Shown piece after piece: positions 6,614 to 7,339 of a stretch of 7,339 nucleotides of DNA. Below the pieces are notes generated by a model. The model did no database searches. It had not been told where the DNA came from and saw only the letters and a program-made list of their open reading frames with translations. The first letter of the stretch is position 1; each line of letters starts with the position of its first letter. Source of the stretch: ANME-2 cluster archaeon (lineage in GTDB: Archaea; Halobacteriota; Methanosarcinia; Methanosarcinales; Methanogasteraceae); contig PIXW01000208.1 of the NCBI GenBank assembly GCA_003601535.1, positions 1-7,339 of the forward strand, given 5' to 3'. A program made the position numbers and the translations under genes.

Positions 6614-7250
6614 ATTCAAAGAACACTGTGACATTTTCGGAAGAGACTATAGTTTTTCTGCCAGCCTCTGAAACAGTCATCACTGCATAGATCACTGCCT
6701 CTTCACCAAGTGGGTACCCTTTCGGGCTCCATATCTGGATCGAATCCACCTCCCAGTTACCATTCTCGTCGACATAGCCAGCATTGGGCCGAAGGCGATC
6801 TCCTTCCTCTTCGGTGCAGACATGGATCCTGACCTCTGCCCCAGGCACACCGCCCTGCCCTTTGACGTCAATTTGACGGGGGACGTTACCTTCATTTACC
6901 GGATATGTGATCTTGAATGGATAATTCAGGGTTGATATGGCTACATTTGTGGGAGTTCGGGTTGGTTCTGTTGTGGGTGTGTGCCCTGTTGTTGGCACAA
7001 CCGTCTCAAGCGGGGTCGGTGTCACTCGCGGAACCGGTATCTCCGGATCGAGCGGATTTCCATCCAGCGGATCCCAGTATCCATCGCCATCAGTATCCTT
7101 GTTGTCCAGATCTGTTCCGGCAATCTGTTCCTGTTCATCGCTCCATCCATCGCCATCTGTATCGACAACCTTAGTCTCCTGCCAGATGCATCCGGATGCG
7201 AGCAGCAGTGATGTGATCATCACAACCATTGCAATATCTTTTAGTTTCAT
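6612..7250 (-). CDS. Lipoprotein with TSP3-like calcium-binding repeats and a beta-sandwich-like C-terminus
   Basis: Not a recognised named family; function unknown. Predicted 212 residues. The N-terminus is a lipoprotein signal peptide: MKLK, a hydrophobic core to about residue 19, then LASGC with C21 as the lipid-modified cysteine, so the protein should sit on the outer face of the membrane. Residues 30-69 contain two copies of DTDGDG(W/Y) with the following acidic residues, the thrombospondin type 3 pattern that binds calcium. A Pro/Thr-rich linker (about 72-103) could be a glycosylated stalk. The remainder (about 108-212) looks like a single beta-sandwich domain ([30 protein letters not shown]), as in bacterial Ig-like or carbohydrate-binding extracellular modules. 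ATG 7250 is chosen because GGAG (7257-7260) lies 6 bases upstream; an upstream in-frame TTG at 7262 overlaps that very site and is unlikely. Followed 11 bp later by porB. Confidence 0.8.
   Translation of the reverse strand: MKLKDIAMVVMITSLLLASGCIWQETKVVDTDGDGWSDEQEQIAGTDLDNKDTDGDGYWDPLDGNPLDPEIPVPRVTPTPLETVVPTTGHTPTTEPTRTPTNVAISTLNYPFKITYPVNEGNVPRQIDVKGQGGVPGAEVRIHVCTEEEGDRLRPNAGYVDENGNWEVDSIQIWSPKGYPLGEEAVIYAVMTVSEAGRKTIVSSENVTVFFE
7044..7163 (-). repeat. Two TSP3/calcium-binding repeats in the lipoprotein
   Basis: [12 protein letters not shown] and [12 protein letters not shown] (residues 30-41 and 52-63) are copies of the DxDxDG calcium loop, spaced 22 residues apart. The repeat is visible in the DNA as GGATACnGATGGCGATGG on the minus strand in both copies with few differences. 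Confidence 0.75.
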
Positions 7251-7323
7251 GATTGACTCCAATTATTGGGTAAGCCATTTATTTATGTTTTGGTGATATA
7301 AGGACTTTCACTGAAGAGGAACC
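7251..7323. promoter_or_regulatory. Divergent intergenic region with likely promoters for both strands
   Basis: This 73-bp spacer separates the minus-strand lipoprotein from a probable plus-strand gene. On the minus strand CCTTATATCACC (7303 down to 7292) is box-A-like about 48 bases before ATG 7250. On the plus strand TTTATTTATG (7278-7287) lies about 40 bases before ATG 7324, and AGAGGA (7315-7320) precedes that ATG by 3 bases. The short distance means the two promoters overlap and could be controlled together. Confidence 0.4.
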
Positions 7324-7339
7324 ATGACCCCACAAACAA
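7324..7339 (+). CDS. Start of a divergent gene cut by the window edge (product unknown)
   Basis: ATG 7324 begins MTPQT and runs off the window after five codons. Support is the purine-rich GAAGAGGA just upstream, an A/T-rich box-A-like element 40 bases before, and the divergent arrangement. The spacing of 3 bases between AGAGGA and ATG is short, so this is only a tentative gene start. Nothing can be said of the product. Confidence 0.35.

Noticed and set aside
6937..7296. 119-codon plus-strand open frame opposite the lipoprotein
   Set aside because: Low-complexity Ser/Val/Gly reading caused by the Thr/Pro linker and calcium repeats on the other strand.

Overview
The window looks like a chromosomal segment of a euryarchaeon, probably from the methanogen / Archaeoglobus / anaerobic-alkane-oxidiser part of the tree. 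The support is an archaeal-type RNase J followed by a prenyl diphosphate synthase, an archaellin with a class III signal peptide, a long archaeal FKBP-type prolyl isomerase, a separate-subunit pyruvate:ferredoxin oxidoreductase beta chain, strong GGAGG-type ribosome binding sites and A/T-rich box-A-like promoters. The exact lineage cannot be fixed without a search. No CRISPR array, tRNA, rRNA or intact insertion sequence was found.

Layout. The left part (1-2488) is a plus-strand pair, RNase J then geranylgeranyl-type diphosphate synthase, overlapping by 8 bp; a box-A-like element lies just upstream. A 389-bp gap (2489-2877) separates it from a block facing the other way. The gap holds no intact gene, but has long open stretches broken by single stops on both strands, so it may be a decayed gene. 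The right part (2878-7250), all minus strand and read right to left, is: a small lipoprotein with calcium-binding TSP3-like repeats, porB, an FKBP-type isomerase, a sugar-phosphate nucleotidyltransferase with a left-handed beta-helix tail, and an archaellin. FKBP and nucleotidyltransferase overlap as ATGA and must be co-transcribed; the archaellin follows 48 bp later and may have its own promoter. At the far right a divergent plus-strand gene appears to begin at 7324.

How the genes may fit together. RNase J plus idsA is a housekeeping pair (RNA turnover, isoprenoid lipid precursors). FKBP, nucleotidyltransferase and archaellin look like a surface-structure set: a folding helper, an enzyme supplying activated sugar, and a filament protein with ten N-glycosylation sequons. 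That link is inference. porB sits apart from the other por subunits, at least within this window, and follows a lipoprotein gene with which it is probably co-transcribed.

The points most worth following up are the gap at 2489-2877, the solitary archaellin with an atypical processing site, and the isolated porB. I did not find convincing evidence of a wholly new system.
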